From: Saccharicrinis sp965230625
GTDB lineage: Bacteria > Bacteroidota > Bacteroidia > Bacteroidales > Marinilabiliaceae
Length of the DNA: 64,000 bases
NCBI GenBank assembly: GCA_965230625.1
Contig: CBDDLL010000001.1
Span: 4,154,001 to 4,218,000 of the forward strand
Direction of reading: 5' to 3'
Shown here: piece by piece, positions 17,818 through 25,378 of the stretch
How the letters are laid out: the number at the start of each line of letters is the position of its first letter
How positions within the stretch are numbered: position 1 is the stretch's first letter
Translations under genes and position numbers: made by a program
Notes under the pieces: generated by a model
Databases searched by the model: none
What the model saw: only the letters and a program-made list of their open reading frames with translations
What the model was told of the DNA's origin: nothing

Positions 17818-17890
17818 TGATCCAGCTAGGGTTCGAACCTAGGACCCCATCCTTAAAAGGGATGTGCTCTACCAGCTGAGCTACCGAATC
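17818..17890 (-). tRNA. tRNA-Lys (UUU)
   Basis: The 73-base minus-strand sequence folds as a full cloverleaf. The acceptor stem is GATTCGG/CTGGATC with two G-U pairs. The D-arm is GCTCAGCTGGTAGAGC. The anticodon stem CATCC/GGATG encloses loop CTTTTAA, giving anticodon TTT. The T-arm is CTAGG-TTCGAAC-CCTAG. The discriminator base is A. The CCA end is not encoded. No integrase or att-like repeat was seen beside it. Confidence 0.96.
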
Positions 17891-17973
17891 AAATCTAATA
17901 TAGGATAAAAAAATGACCTAATATGTAGTTATATGTTATGTTTTTGTAAAAACAACCCATTATTTAAGTGGTA

Positions 17974-19131
17974 TTAAAACCAATTACTTACTTTTCGATT
18001 ATTTTGTACCATAACATTAATAATTGATTTAAAATTATTTCTAATAAAGCTCCATTTCTCTGGATACTTATCAAAAAGTAGGTTTATTCGTTCTCTATTC
18101 TTACTTATATAATCTGAAATTGCTGCAGCTGTTATAGCTTTTCCTTCCATTGCCATTCCAATATTATTACCAGTAATATTTTGACCTAAACGATCTACCT
18201 TAAGACCTGCATTTTCTAATCTTTCTAAAAAGTCGTAAACTCTTTGTAGACTAACTGAAAGCTTTGTTGTGTCTTGTAAACTATTATCAGAATCTTGTTT
18301 GTTTACATGTGTATCGAATTCGATAAATTCGCTCTCAATTACCTTTGTTACATCTGTAACTATTAGATTTGTATAATCGAATGCTTCTTTAATTGATTTT
18401 TTTAAATATTTAAATTCACCAGAATAATTCTTGATTTTTTCATAAGCCTCACTTGAGTAAACATAATTAACGCCATCAGAACTGCACCGATCTTCGAGAT
18501 AATCATTAGCCCACGATTCAATTAGTTCTTCTAATTGAGTTTTTCTAATATAATCTTTATTTCCAGATCGTTGTTGTTTTAAAATACGACTTGTTTTTTG
18601 TGTAAATTGATGGAATTTTCTCTTTTCATTTAAAAACAACTTGCAATACGAATGAACAGATCCATAAATCAAATTACTAATAACCGACTTGTTGTCGGTA
18701 CTTAACGGTGATTTCTGATGTTGAACTCCAAAAGCATTAATGTCATCTTTAAAGTATAATAAAACAATTTCACATCCAGTTTCTTCTGGTAATTTAATCA
18801 GTAAAACCAAATTATTAAACTCATCGAAAATATTTAGTTGAGACTTACCTTGTGAATTATAGTCGAATGGTAATTGTTCTTTATCTAACCATTTATAGTT
18901 TTTACAATCTTGATTTATTTTAATCAATCGGTCTTGAATGCTTGATTGTAGATTTAATTCATGTTCTTGTAGTCTGTCATTAACAAGTTTTAAATTTATT
19001 CCACATAGATTTTCAGTTTCAGGATTACGATATATCCCAATTATCTTTTCTACACCCAATACCATCTCTGTGACATGGTCCAATAGCGAAAAGATCAAAT
19101 CTTTAGAATATCTTTTAGACTCGCATTCCAT
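17974..19131 (-). CDS. Conserved-looking protein of unknown function (385 aa)
   Basis: I do not recognise a family. The protein is hydrophilic with no signal peptide or membrane segment, so it is probably cytoplasmic. The N-terminal half alternates helical and strand-like segments (GVEKIIGIYRNP, FNNLVLLIKLPEETGCEIVLLYFKDD), which could be a sensor-type alpha/beta fold. The middle is strongly charged and helical (KRKFHQFTQKTSRILKQQRSG). The C-terminus is helical and may hold an HTH-like unit (AITAAAISDYISKNRERINLLFDKYPEKW). It is a single gene with a TATATTTG box only 22 bases before the start codon, and it lies between tRNA-Lys and a divergent small gene. Confidence 0.7.
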   Translation of the reverse strand: MECESKRYSKDLIFSLLDHVTEMVLGVEKIIGIYRNPETENLCGINLKLVNDRLQEHELNLQSSIQDRLIKINQDCKNYKWLDKEQLPFDYNSQGKSQLNIFDEFNNLVLLIKLPEETGCEIVLLYFKDDINAFGVQHQKSPLSTDNKSVISNLIYGSVHSYCKLFLNEKRKFHQFTQKTSRILKQQRSGNKDYIRKTQLEELIESWANDYLEDRCSSDGVNYVYSSEAYEKIKNYSGEFKYLKKSIKEAFDYTNLIVTDVTKVIESEFIEFDTHVNKQDSDNSLQDTTKLSVSLQRVYDFLERLENAGLKVDRLGQNITGNNIGMAMEGKAITAAAISDYISKNRERINLLFDKYPEKWSFIRNNFKSIINVMVQNNRKVSNWF

Positions 19132-19152
19132 TTAAAGAAATTAATGTAACTA

Positions 19153-19160
19153 CAAATATA
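19153..19160 (-). promoter_or_regulatory. Putative -7 box (TATATTTG) for the 385-aa gene
   Basis: Read on the minus strand, TATATTTG matches TAnnTTTG 22 bases before the start codon at 19131, implying a very short leader. A clear -33 box is not seen. Confidence 0.4.
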
Positions 19161-19337
19161 CATAATCCACTAAATTAATTAAGAGGAAATTAAGTAAAAA
19201 TTAAGTAAATATATCATTGGCTTAATAGTCTTAATAACTACATAAATACAACTTAAATAGCTTAATAAATTATATATCAGGATTATTGCAGGGTAGCTTT
19301 GTAGATGAAATATGAAATAAGTTTAAATTATTAAGTT

Positions 19338-19721
19338 ATGGAATCAATAAAATTAAGTTACAGTTTGCTTGTTCTTAAGTGGACAACAATGTGTGTAGAC
19401 TGGTTTATGAATTTATTTGCTGATCCTGAATATTATTGGGTAGAAGAATATTATCCTAATCGTACTTCTAAAATGGATGCTAATAAAACCAAGAATGAAC
19501 AATCCATAAATAGCATTTCTAAAAAGGTGAATCTGATAAATGGTCATAAAAAAATCACTAATTTCTTTCAGTTTATAAATCATAATAAACTATCATTGTT
19601 CTATTATGTAACTAAAAATCAATGTATAAATGCAACTAAAATATTTTTAAATAAAATAAGAGGCCTTTTTAATATTCCATTATTTTGTAGACTCAATTTG
19701 TATATATTTGAAGCAAATTGA
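19338..19721 (+). CDS. Hypothetical protein (127 aa)
   Basis: An ATG-started frame with no recognised family. The N-terminal 30 residues are hydrophobic and aromatic (YSLLVLKWTTMCVDWFMNLFADPEYYWVEEYYP). The remainder is basic, Asn/Lys-rich and of uneven composition, with a possible amphipathic C-terminus. It ends 7 bases before the ATG of the Lnb-type gene. The composition is close to what chance translation of AT-rich DNA would give, so it may not be a real gene; its N-terminal third looks more protein-like than its C-terminal part. Confidence 0.4.
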   Translation: MESIKLSYSLLVLKWTTMCVDWFMNLFADPEYYWVEEYYPNRTSKMDANKTKNEQSINSISKKVNLINGHKKITNFFQFINHNKLSLFYYVTKNQCINATKIFLNKIRGLFNIPLFCRLNLYIFEAN

Positions 19722-19728
19722 AATAACA

Positions 19729-20880
19729 ATGCTACGATACACATTTATTATTTTTTTTGTCATTTATATTTCAAATGCAATTAATGGCAATGCTAAACTA
19801 TCTGAGAATTCAAAAATATCAGTTTTAACCTGTTCCGAGGGAGAAGAACTATATTCGGCATTTGGGCATAGTGCTTTAAGAGTATTTGATCCTGACAATA
19901 ATATAGATCTTGTTTTTAACTACGGAACTTTTGATTTTAATACACCTAATTTTTATTTAAAATTTGCCAATGGTAAATTAAATTATAAGTTGAGTGTAAG
20001 TAAGTATAAATATTTTCTACCTGAATATTTTAGGGAAAGTAGAAATGTTACCGAACAAGTGTTAAACCTTAATCTTAAGAATAGACAGCAAATTTTTGAT
20101 GCGCTAATTATTAATTATCAGCCAGAAAATAGATTTTATAAGTATGATTTCTTTTACGATAATTGTGCTACCAGAATTTATGATATAATCTCAGACAACA
20201 TCGATGTAAATATTATTTTAGATAATAATTTCAATGATTCAATTACATTTAGGAAATATTTACATCATTATTTAGATAATTCTCCATGGATCGAAACTGG
20301 TTTAAATATGATTTTGGGGCTACCAGCTGACAAAACTGCTACTTTAAAGGAATCAACTTATTTACCCGATTTTTTATTGGAAGTTCTACAACATGCGAAA
20401 ATACAAAATGATGAAGGGACTGTAGGATTAATAAAAGAAGAAATTGAACTTCTTGATTTTACTGATAAGCAGATAAAGGAGAAACCATTTTTTACTCCAT
20501 TGTTGTTTTTTTGGACTTTACTTTTAGTAAGTTTAATTATTAGTATAGTGATCAAAAGTAAGGCGCTTTTGCACTACGATCGGTTTTTATTTTTAATTGC
20601 AGGGTGTGTTGGAATCTTAATAAGCTATTTATGGTTAATTACAGATCATATTGTAACAGGCAATAATTTTAATATTTTATGGTGTTTGCCTACTTTTTTG
20701 TTTTTAGCATTTGCAAAACAAGGTAGAGTATGCAAATTAATTGCTCGGATAAACTTTATTAGTATAGCTATATTTTTAATAACATGGAAATTACTACCGC
20801 AGGCTTATCCATTAGCAACAATTCCTATAGCATTATTGTTAGGATATAAAAGTTTTGTAAGGATCAGGCAATGCAAATAG
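19729..20880 (+). CDS. Lnb-type N-terminal periplasmic domain protein (DUF4105)
   Basis: 383 residues from ATG 19729 (a TTG 21 bases upstream is in frame but less likely). A signal sequence (TFIIFFVIYISNAINGNA) is followed by a periplasmic domain with the DUF4105 pattern: SVLTCSEGEELYSAFGHSALRVFD, FNYGTFDFNTPNFYLKFANGKLNYKL and YDFFYDNCATRIYDII, where the NCxTR cysteine resembles the NlpC/P60-like core. About four or five membrane segments follow (FFTPLLFFWTLLLVSLIISIVI onwards). Function is unproven. It overlaps the next gene by 10 bases and both look exported. Confidence 0.82.
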   Translation: MLRYTFIIFFVIYISNAINGNAKLSENSKISVLTCSEGEELYSAFGHSALRVFDPDNNIDLVFNYGTFDFNTPNFYLKFANGKLNYKLSVSKYKYFLPEYFRESRNVTEQVLNLNLKNRQQIFDALIINYQPENRFYKYDFFYDNCATRIYDIISDNIDVNIILDNNFNDSITFRKYLHHYLDNSPWIETGLNMILGLPADKTATLKESTYLPDFLLEVLQHAKIQNDEGTVGLIKEEIELLDFTDKQIKEKPFFTPLLFFWTLLLVSLIISIVIKSKALLHYDRFLFLIAGCVGILISYLWLITDHIVTGNNFNILWCLPTFLFLAFAKQGRVCKLIARINFISIAIFLITWKLLPQAYPLATIPIALLLGYKSFVRIRQCK

Positions 20881-21404
20881 TTTTTGTTGATCTTATGGCT
20901 TTAAAAGAAACATTTATTAAGAGACTTCTAATCACTACTTTTATACACCTAGCAGTTATTAGTACATTAAATTCTCAAAGCGTTGCTATTGAAATAGTAA
21001 ATTATAAGCAACTCGAAGAACGAATTAAAGAAACTAGTTTAGATTCTATGGTTGTTGTCAATTTTTGGGCAACTTGGTGTAAACCTTGTATAGAGGAAAT
21101 GCCCATAATTGAGAATATTTCTAATTCTCATAAAAATATTCCCATTAAAGTGCTACTTGTAAGTCTTGATTTTCCTAATCAAATAGAGAAAAGACTTATA
21201 CCATATGTTACCAATAACAAAATAAAAAATGAAGTAATTGTTTTAAACGAAAGAAATCCAAACGATTGGATTCCTAAAGTACATCAAGATTGGAGTGGTG
21301 CAATTCCTGCAACTTTATTTATTTATAAAGCAAGTATCTTATTTCATGAAGGGCAAGTTAACGAAAGTTTAATATACAATAAATTGAACTCTTTGAAACT
21401 TTAA
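20871..21404 (+). CDS. TlpA-like thioredoxin-fold protein
   Basis: 177 residues with an N-terminal hydrophobic export segment (RLLITTFIHLAVISTLNSQS) and a thioredoxin domain whose active site is WATWCKPCIEEMP (CxxC at ~67-70). The later cis-proline region is GAIPATLF. It is a probable periplasmic thiol:disulphide reductase. ATG 20871 overlaps the upstream Lnb-type gene by 10 bases; an in-frame ATG at 20895 would give a more typical signal peptide. It is followed by another thioredoxin-fold gene 58 bases on. Confidence 0.83.
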   Translation: MQIVFVDLMALKETFIKRLLITTFIHLAVISTLNSQSVAIEIVNYKQLEERIKETSLDSMVVVNFWATWCKPCIEEMPIIENISNSHKNIPIKVLLVSLDFPNQIEKRLIPYVTNNKIKNEVIVLNERNPNDWIPKVHQDWSGAIPATLFIYKASILFHEGQVNESLIYNKLNSLKL

Positions 21405-21462
21405 ATGTTTAATGGCTAGCTATATGAATTTAACTTTTGTTTAATTAAATCAACATAACACC

Positions 21463-22053
21463 ATGAAAAAGTTAGCTTTAACATTCTTAGTATTAGGTAT
21501 TGCTTTTAGTATATCAGCTCAATTAAAAATTGGAGATACTGCTCCAGGCTTTAAACTTAAGAACATTGACAATAAGTTAATAGCATTAAATGATTATACT
21601 TCAGAAAAAGGTGTTGTAATTGTATTTACTTGTAATCATTGCCCTTATGCAAAACTGTATGAAGATAGAATGGTTGCTCTGGATAAAGAATTTAAACCCA
21701 AAGGTTTTCCTATGGTGGCAATAAATCCTAATAATCCTAAAACTTTTGAGGAAGATTCGTTTGAAAATATGATTGTTAGGGCCAGGGATAAAGGATTTAC
21801 ATTTCCATATTTAGTCGATGCTGAAGGAATCTATAAAAAATATGGTGCAACAAAAACTCCCCATGTGTATTTACTTAAAAAAGGTTCAAAAGATTTTAAA
21901 GTTGCATATATTGGAACTTTTGATGATTCCCCAAGAGATGAATCCAGAGTAAAAGATAAATATCTTGCCAATGCTATTAATGCCATTTTAGATGGTAAAG
22001 AACCTAAAATTAAGGAAACTAAGGCAATTGGGTGTAGTATAAAACCTTATTAG
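21463..22053 (+). CDS. Secreted redoxin/thioredoxin-family protein
   Basis: 196 residues, signal peptide MKKLALTFLVLGIAFSISAQ, then an AhpC/TSA-redoxin type domain (LKIGDTAPGFKLKNIDNKLIALNDY). The active site is FTCNHCPYAKLYEDRM, a CxxC motif (CNHC) typical of the CNHCPYA group of redoxins. TKTPHVYLL carries the cis-proline. Likely a periplasmic thiol oxidoreductase. It clusters with the TlpA-like gene upstream. Confidence 0.85.
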   Translation: MKKLALTFLVLGIAFSISAQLKIGDTAPGFKLKNIDNKLIALNDYTSEKGVVIVFTCNHCPYAKLYEDRMVALDKEFKPKGFPMVAINPNNPKTFEEDSFENMIVRARDKGFTFPYLVDAEGIYKKYGATKTPHVYLLKKGSKDFKVAYIGTFDDSPRDESRVKDKYLANAINAILDGKEPKIKETKAIGCSIKPY

Positions 22054-22109
22054 TCATTTGTCGTATATAAGCTTAATTTATTGATTGTGGTTGAATATGC
22101 ATTGGTATG

Positions 22110-22140
22110 TTGGAAGTTAACGATCAAATGCCTATTTTTG
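22110..22140 (+). promoter_or_regulatory. Putative promoter of the serine hydrolase gene
   Basis: TTG (22110-22112) and TATTTTTG (22133-22140) are separated by 20 bases, matching the Bacteroidota -33/-7 arrangement. The start codon is 22 bases after the -7 box. Confidence 0.55.
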
Positions 22141-22161
22141 CCACCGTAAAATTAGAAGTAA

Positions 22162-23484
22162 ATGTCGTTTATATATAAGTCAACAATTGCATTAGTTAGT
22201 GTAATTTGTTTTAGTATAGCTAATTTAGCCTTATTTAATTCTGGAGATTCTTTTGGTGGCGATTTTGATCCACCAGCTCCATCCGTTAGTTCTCACAGAT
22301 TATCCAATGCGTTTTCTGATCAGGATAGATTTGATGTAATAGACAATAATGTTAATCGTTTTTTACGAAAAAACAGCCTGGCTGGTGCATCAGTTTCTGT
22401 TGTAAAAGATGGAAGACTAGTATTTACCAAAGGTTATGGATATGCGGATACAGAAAAATCATTAAAGGTTCAACCGTATAACTTATTTAGAGTTGCAAGT
22501 GTATCTAAACTTATAACTGCTGTGGCTGTTATGAAACTTGTAGAATCCAATAAAGTATCTCTTGACGATGTGGTTTTTGGTAAGGAAGGGATTTTAAATG
22601 ATTCACTTTTTCTTAATTACAGAGATAAAAAAGTTGAACGAATAACAGTTAAGCAATTACTAAATCACTCGGCTGGATTTACTAATAGATGGGGTGATCC
22701 TATGTTTATTCCAACTGTAATTGCTCAAAAGATGGGTGTTGATTATCCTGTGGAAAAAGAAGATATTATTCGTTTTATGCTAAAAAAACGACTACATTTT
22801 CCTCCAGGTACTATGTCTTCTTATAGCAATTTAGGATATGCTATTCTAGAAGAAATTATAGAAGAAGTATCTGGTATGGATTACGAATTATTTGTAAAAA
22901 CAAACGTATTATATCCTTTGGAGATATTTGATATGCAAATTGGAGGTAGTTATCCTTGGGAAAGGTTTGAGTTAGAAGTAAAATACTACGAACCAGACGA
23001 TAGCTATTTAGTTGAAGATCATATGGGAGGATTAGAGCCAGTAAAGAGGTGCTATGGAGGAAATGATATTAAAACTTTAGGTGCTGCAGGAGGGTGGATT
23101 GCTTCGACAACAGATTTACTTAGGTTAGTTGTGGCCATTGATGGAGATATTTACCCGGCTGATATATTAAGTCCTGAAAGTATAACGGAAATGACTTCTA
23201 CGGAATTGGTTGGAGGAAGTCCTTTAGGTTGGAGAGGTGTAAGAAAGCATTATTGGTATCGTACAGGAACATTAGCAGGAACATCTGCTTTAGTTGTTAA
23301 ACAAGATAATGGTTTAACTTATGCCATTGTATTCAATACCAATTCCTGGAAAGGACCTGAATTTGCTGGTGATATTAAAAGAATGATGGACAGAACATTA
23401 GCAAAAGTAGAGGATTGGCCTAATTATAATTTGTTCGAACTCAAGAACAGAGAAAAACCTAAACGAAAAACTATTATTTTCTAA
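22162..23484 (+). CDS. Serine hydrolase, class C beta-lactamase/PBP-type
   Basis: 440 residues with an N-terminal hydrophobic export segment. The penicillin-binding fold motifs are all visible: SxxK as S113-V-S-K116 in FRVASVSKLITAVAVMKL, YxN as YSNLGYAILEEI, and a KTG-equivalent RTGTLAGTSALVV near the C-terminus. HSAGFTNRWGDP and FPPGTMSSYSNLGY are typical of the beta-lactamase-like (PF00144) family. Substrate unknown; members act on peptides, esters or D-amino-acid compounds. It is monocistronic with its own promoter. Confidence 0.87.
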   Translation: MSFIYKSTIALVSVICFSIANLALFNSGDSFGGDFDPPAPSVSSHRLSNAFSDQDRFDVIDNNVNRFLRKNSLAGASVSVVKDGRLVFTKGYGYADTEKSLKVQPYNLFRVASVSKLITAVAVMKLVESNKVSLDDVVFGKEGILNDSLFLNYRDKKVERITVKQLLNHSAGFTNRWGDPMFIPTVIAQKMGVDYPVEKEDIIRFMLKKRLHFPPGTMSSYSNLGYAILEEIIEEVSGMDYELFVKTNVLYPLEIFDMQIGGSYPWERFELEVKYYEPDDSYLVEDHMGGLEPVKRCYGGNDIKTLGAAGGWIASTTDLLRLVVAIDGDIYPADILSPESITEMTSTELVGGSPLGWRGVRKHYWYRTGTLAGTSALVVKQDNGLTYAIVFNTNSWKGPEFAGDIKRMMDRTLAKVEDWPNYNLFELKNREKPKRKTIIF

Positions 23485-23557
23485 ACAATTTATTTTTTCT
23501 GGTGTTAATATTTATCTAATACAGACTTGCAGTATTTATTGGATAAAATTACATAAT

Positions 23558-24046
23558 ATGATAGATATTTCTCAGTTTACCATAACAGAACTTCCATTTG
23601 GAGAAAGGCGAACTAATTATAAGCCAGACATAAGAATTTACAAGTATTTGAAGGAAGAAGGAGTTCGTAAAATGGTAAATGATCATTATGAACTTTTAGT
23701 AAAGAGTGAGATAAAAGATATATTTCCTGAAAGAGGTGAATTATTGGAGGGTGCAAAAAAACGCTCTGCAGATTTTTTTATACAACGCTTAGGAGGTCCT
23801 GAATATTATAAAATAACCAGAGGAAATCCAATGTTAGCAAATAGGCACTTACCGTTTAAAATAACACCTAAAGCAAGAATTGTTTGGTTAAATTGTTACA
23901 GACAAGTATTATCAAGACTTGAAAACATACCAGAAGACTTAATTCTAACATTTTGGAAATGGTTAGATGAATTCTCAAACTGGATGGTAAATCAACATGA
24001 TGAACCTCAATACAAAGCAAACTTTATAATTCCACAGAAAAAATAA
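23558..24046 (+). CDS. Truncated haemoglobin-like globin
   Basis: 162 residues. The pattern fits bacterial group II truncated globins: KMVNDHYELLVKSEIKDIFP (helices B/E region), FFIQRLGGPEYY, RGNPMLANRHLPFKIT with proximal histidine H97, and W110 in ARIVWLNCY at the G8 position typical of group II. It has an N-terminal extension of about 25 residues. Such globins bind O2, NO or related ligands in the cytoplasm; the physiological ligand here is not known. It is transcribed alone and is convergent with the TPR gene. Confidence 0.82.
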   Translation: MIDISQFTITELPFGERRTNYKPDIRIYKYLKEEGVRKMVNDHYELLVKSEIKDIFPERGELLEGAKKRSADFFIQRLGGPEYYKITRGNPMLANRHLPFKITPKARIVWLNCYRQVLSRLENIPEDLILTFWKWLDEFSNWMVNQHDEPQYKANFIIPQKK

Positions 24047-24129
24047 ATTCTTAAATAAAGAAATAATAAATTTAAACAATTACCCTTTGTCTTATAGTTG
24101 ATATTATGTTATATTTATATATAGAAAAA

Positions 24130-24153
24130 TATCCGGATGCTTACACCCGGATA
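24130..24153 (-). terminator. Terminator of the TPR gene
   Basis: TATCCGG and CCGGATA form a 7-bp stem with a 10-base loop, followed on the minus strand by TTTTT. It begins 9 bases past the TPR gene stop. Confidence 0.75.
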
Positions 24154-24161
24154 AATATCAT

Positions 24162-25328
24162 TTAAATATTCTTTAGCTTTTCATCAATACCTTTATATTT
24201 ATCCATCATCTCGAAACGATAATATAAAGTTTTTAAGCTTTCCATAACTGCAGCTTCGTCTGGCTTAATTTCATGTGCTCTTTCAAAGAATGGTAATGCT
24301 TCTTTAAAGGTCTTTTCAGCAACTTCTTTCTTAGCTTCAAACTTTTTAAAGTCTGTCTCTGAGTTAGCATCATTCATTTGCTCAACACCTTTATTAAAAT
24401 ACATAACTCCCATATTATATAGAGCATTAAAGTATTCAGGATCAATTTCTAAACATTTTTTATAATCAGCTAATGCAGCGTCATAATTTTTACTGTTATC
24501 ATTCAATACAGCTCTTGCATAATAAAATGATGGATTTCCTTTATCACTCTCAATTGCTGTGTTCAAGTAGTTAAGAGCTTTATCATTTTGCTTAGTTTCA
24601 AGATAGAAATTAATCAATTGCGTTAAAATCCTATCATCCTCTGGATATGTTTCGAAACCTCTGATTAAATTTGGACCCATTTTAGTAGAATCTCCTTGCT
24701 CTGCAAATACTTGGTGTAATAACAATACAGCATCTCCTCCACCATATTTAACATTAATAATTTTATCGAAGTATTCCACTGCCATATCCCATTTTTTTCC
24801 ATTATATGCAGCTAAAGCAGTGTTGTACATAATAGCAGTATCTACCTTTTCACCCTGTACTTCTACCAAATAATCATTAGCATTTAGCTTTAAAAGACCA
24901 TCAAAAGCTGTAACAGCAGTTTCAAAATCTTCTTTATTAAAAGCTTCTACACCTGTATTAGTTAATTGGTTTCCAAAAAATATTAATTCCTGACCTATTT
25001 CCTTTTTGTATCTACCAATTTTCTTTCCTTTTGCATCACCTTTTTTATCTAATTCAATAGCTTTTAGATAATACTCGTAAGCCTTTAAGATTCCTTGATC
25101 ATCTTTACCTTTTTCGGCTAATTTTGAATACACTTTCGCAGCCACTATAAATGTTTTTGGCCAAGTATTACTTTTTTCGTTCGCTGTAGCTGCGTCAATT
25201 GCTTCTTTAGCTTTTTCAACATCATCTTGCTCAAGTAACGTTGTAGCAGTAGTTACTTTACCTTTTTGAGCCATAGCTACTGATAATGTAAACACAGCTG
25301 CTAAAAATAAAACTGTTTTCTTCATCAT
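24162..25328 (-). CDS. Periplasmic tetratricopeptide-repeat protein
   Basis: 388 residues from the MM start (ATG 25328 or 25325); a longer frame from 25364 would add a non-signal extension. The signal peptide is MKKTVLFLAAVFTLSVAMAQ. Several TPR units follow (EAFNKEDFETAVTAFDGLLKLNAND, AYNGKKWDMAVEYFDKIINVKYG, KNYDAALADYKKCLEIDPEYFNALYNMGVMYFNKG, KEALPFFERAHEIKPDEAAV). It probably scaffolds other cell-envelope proteins. The gene starts 50 bases after gyrA and may be co-transcribed, although a TATTTTTG box lies in the gap. Confidence 0.85.
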   Translation of the reverse strand: MMKKTVLFLAAVFTLSVAMAQKGKVTTATTLLEQDDVEKAKEAIDAATANEKSNTWPKTFIVAAKVYSKLAEKGKDDQGILKAYEYYLKAIELDKKGDAKGKKIGRYKKEIGQELIFFGNQLTNTGVEAFNKEDFETAVTAFDGLLKLNANDYLVEVQGEKVDTAIMYNTALAAYNGKKWDMAVEYFDKIINVKYGGGDAVLLLHQVFAEQGDSTKMGPNLIRGFETYPEDDRILTQLINFYLETKQNDKALNYLNTAIESDKGNPSFYYARAVLNDNSKNYDAALADYKKCLEIDPEYFNALYNMGVMYFNKGVEQMNDANSETDFKKFEAKKEVAEKTFKEALPFFERAHEIKPDEAAVMESLKTLYYRFEMMDKYKGIDEKLKNI

Positions 25329-25361
25329 AATGAGTTTTTTATTGTGTGGATTTTCAGTCCT

Positions 25362-25369
25362 CAAAAATA
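25362..25369 (-). promoter_or_regulatory. Putative -7 box (TATTTTTG) for the TPR gene
   Basis: On the minus strand TATTTTTG lies 33 bases before the TPR start, in the short gap after gyrA. It could give the TPR gene transcription independent of gyrA. No -33 box is evident because that region is gyrA coding sequence. Confidence 0.4.
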
Positions 25370-25378
25370 TATTATATT

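Noticed and set aside
17818..17890. tRNA-Lys as an integration site for a genomic island
   Set aside because: No integrase, no direct repeat of the tRNA 3' end and no foreign gene cluster were seen nearby.
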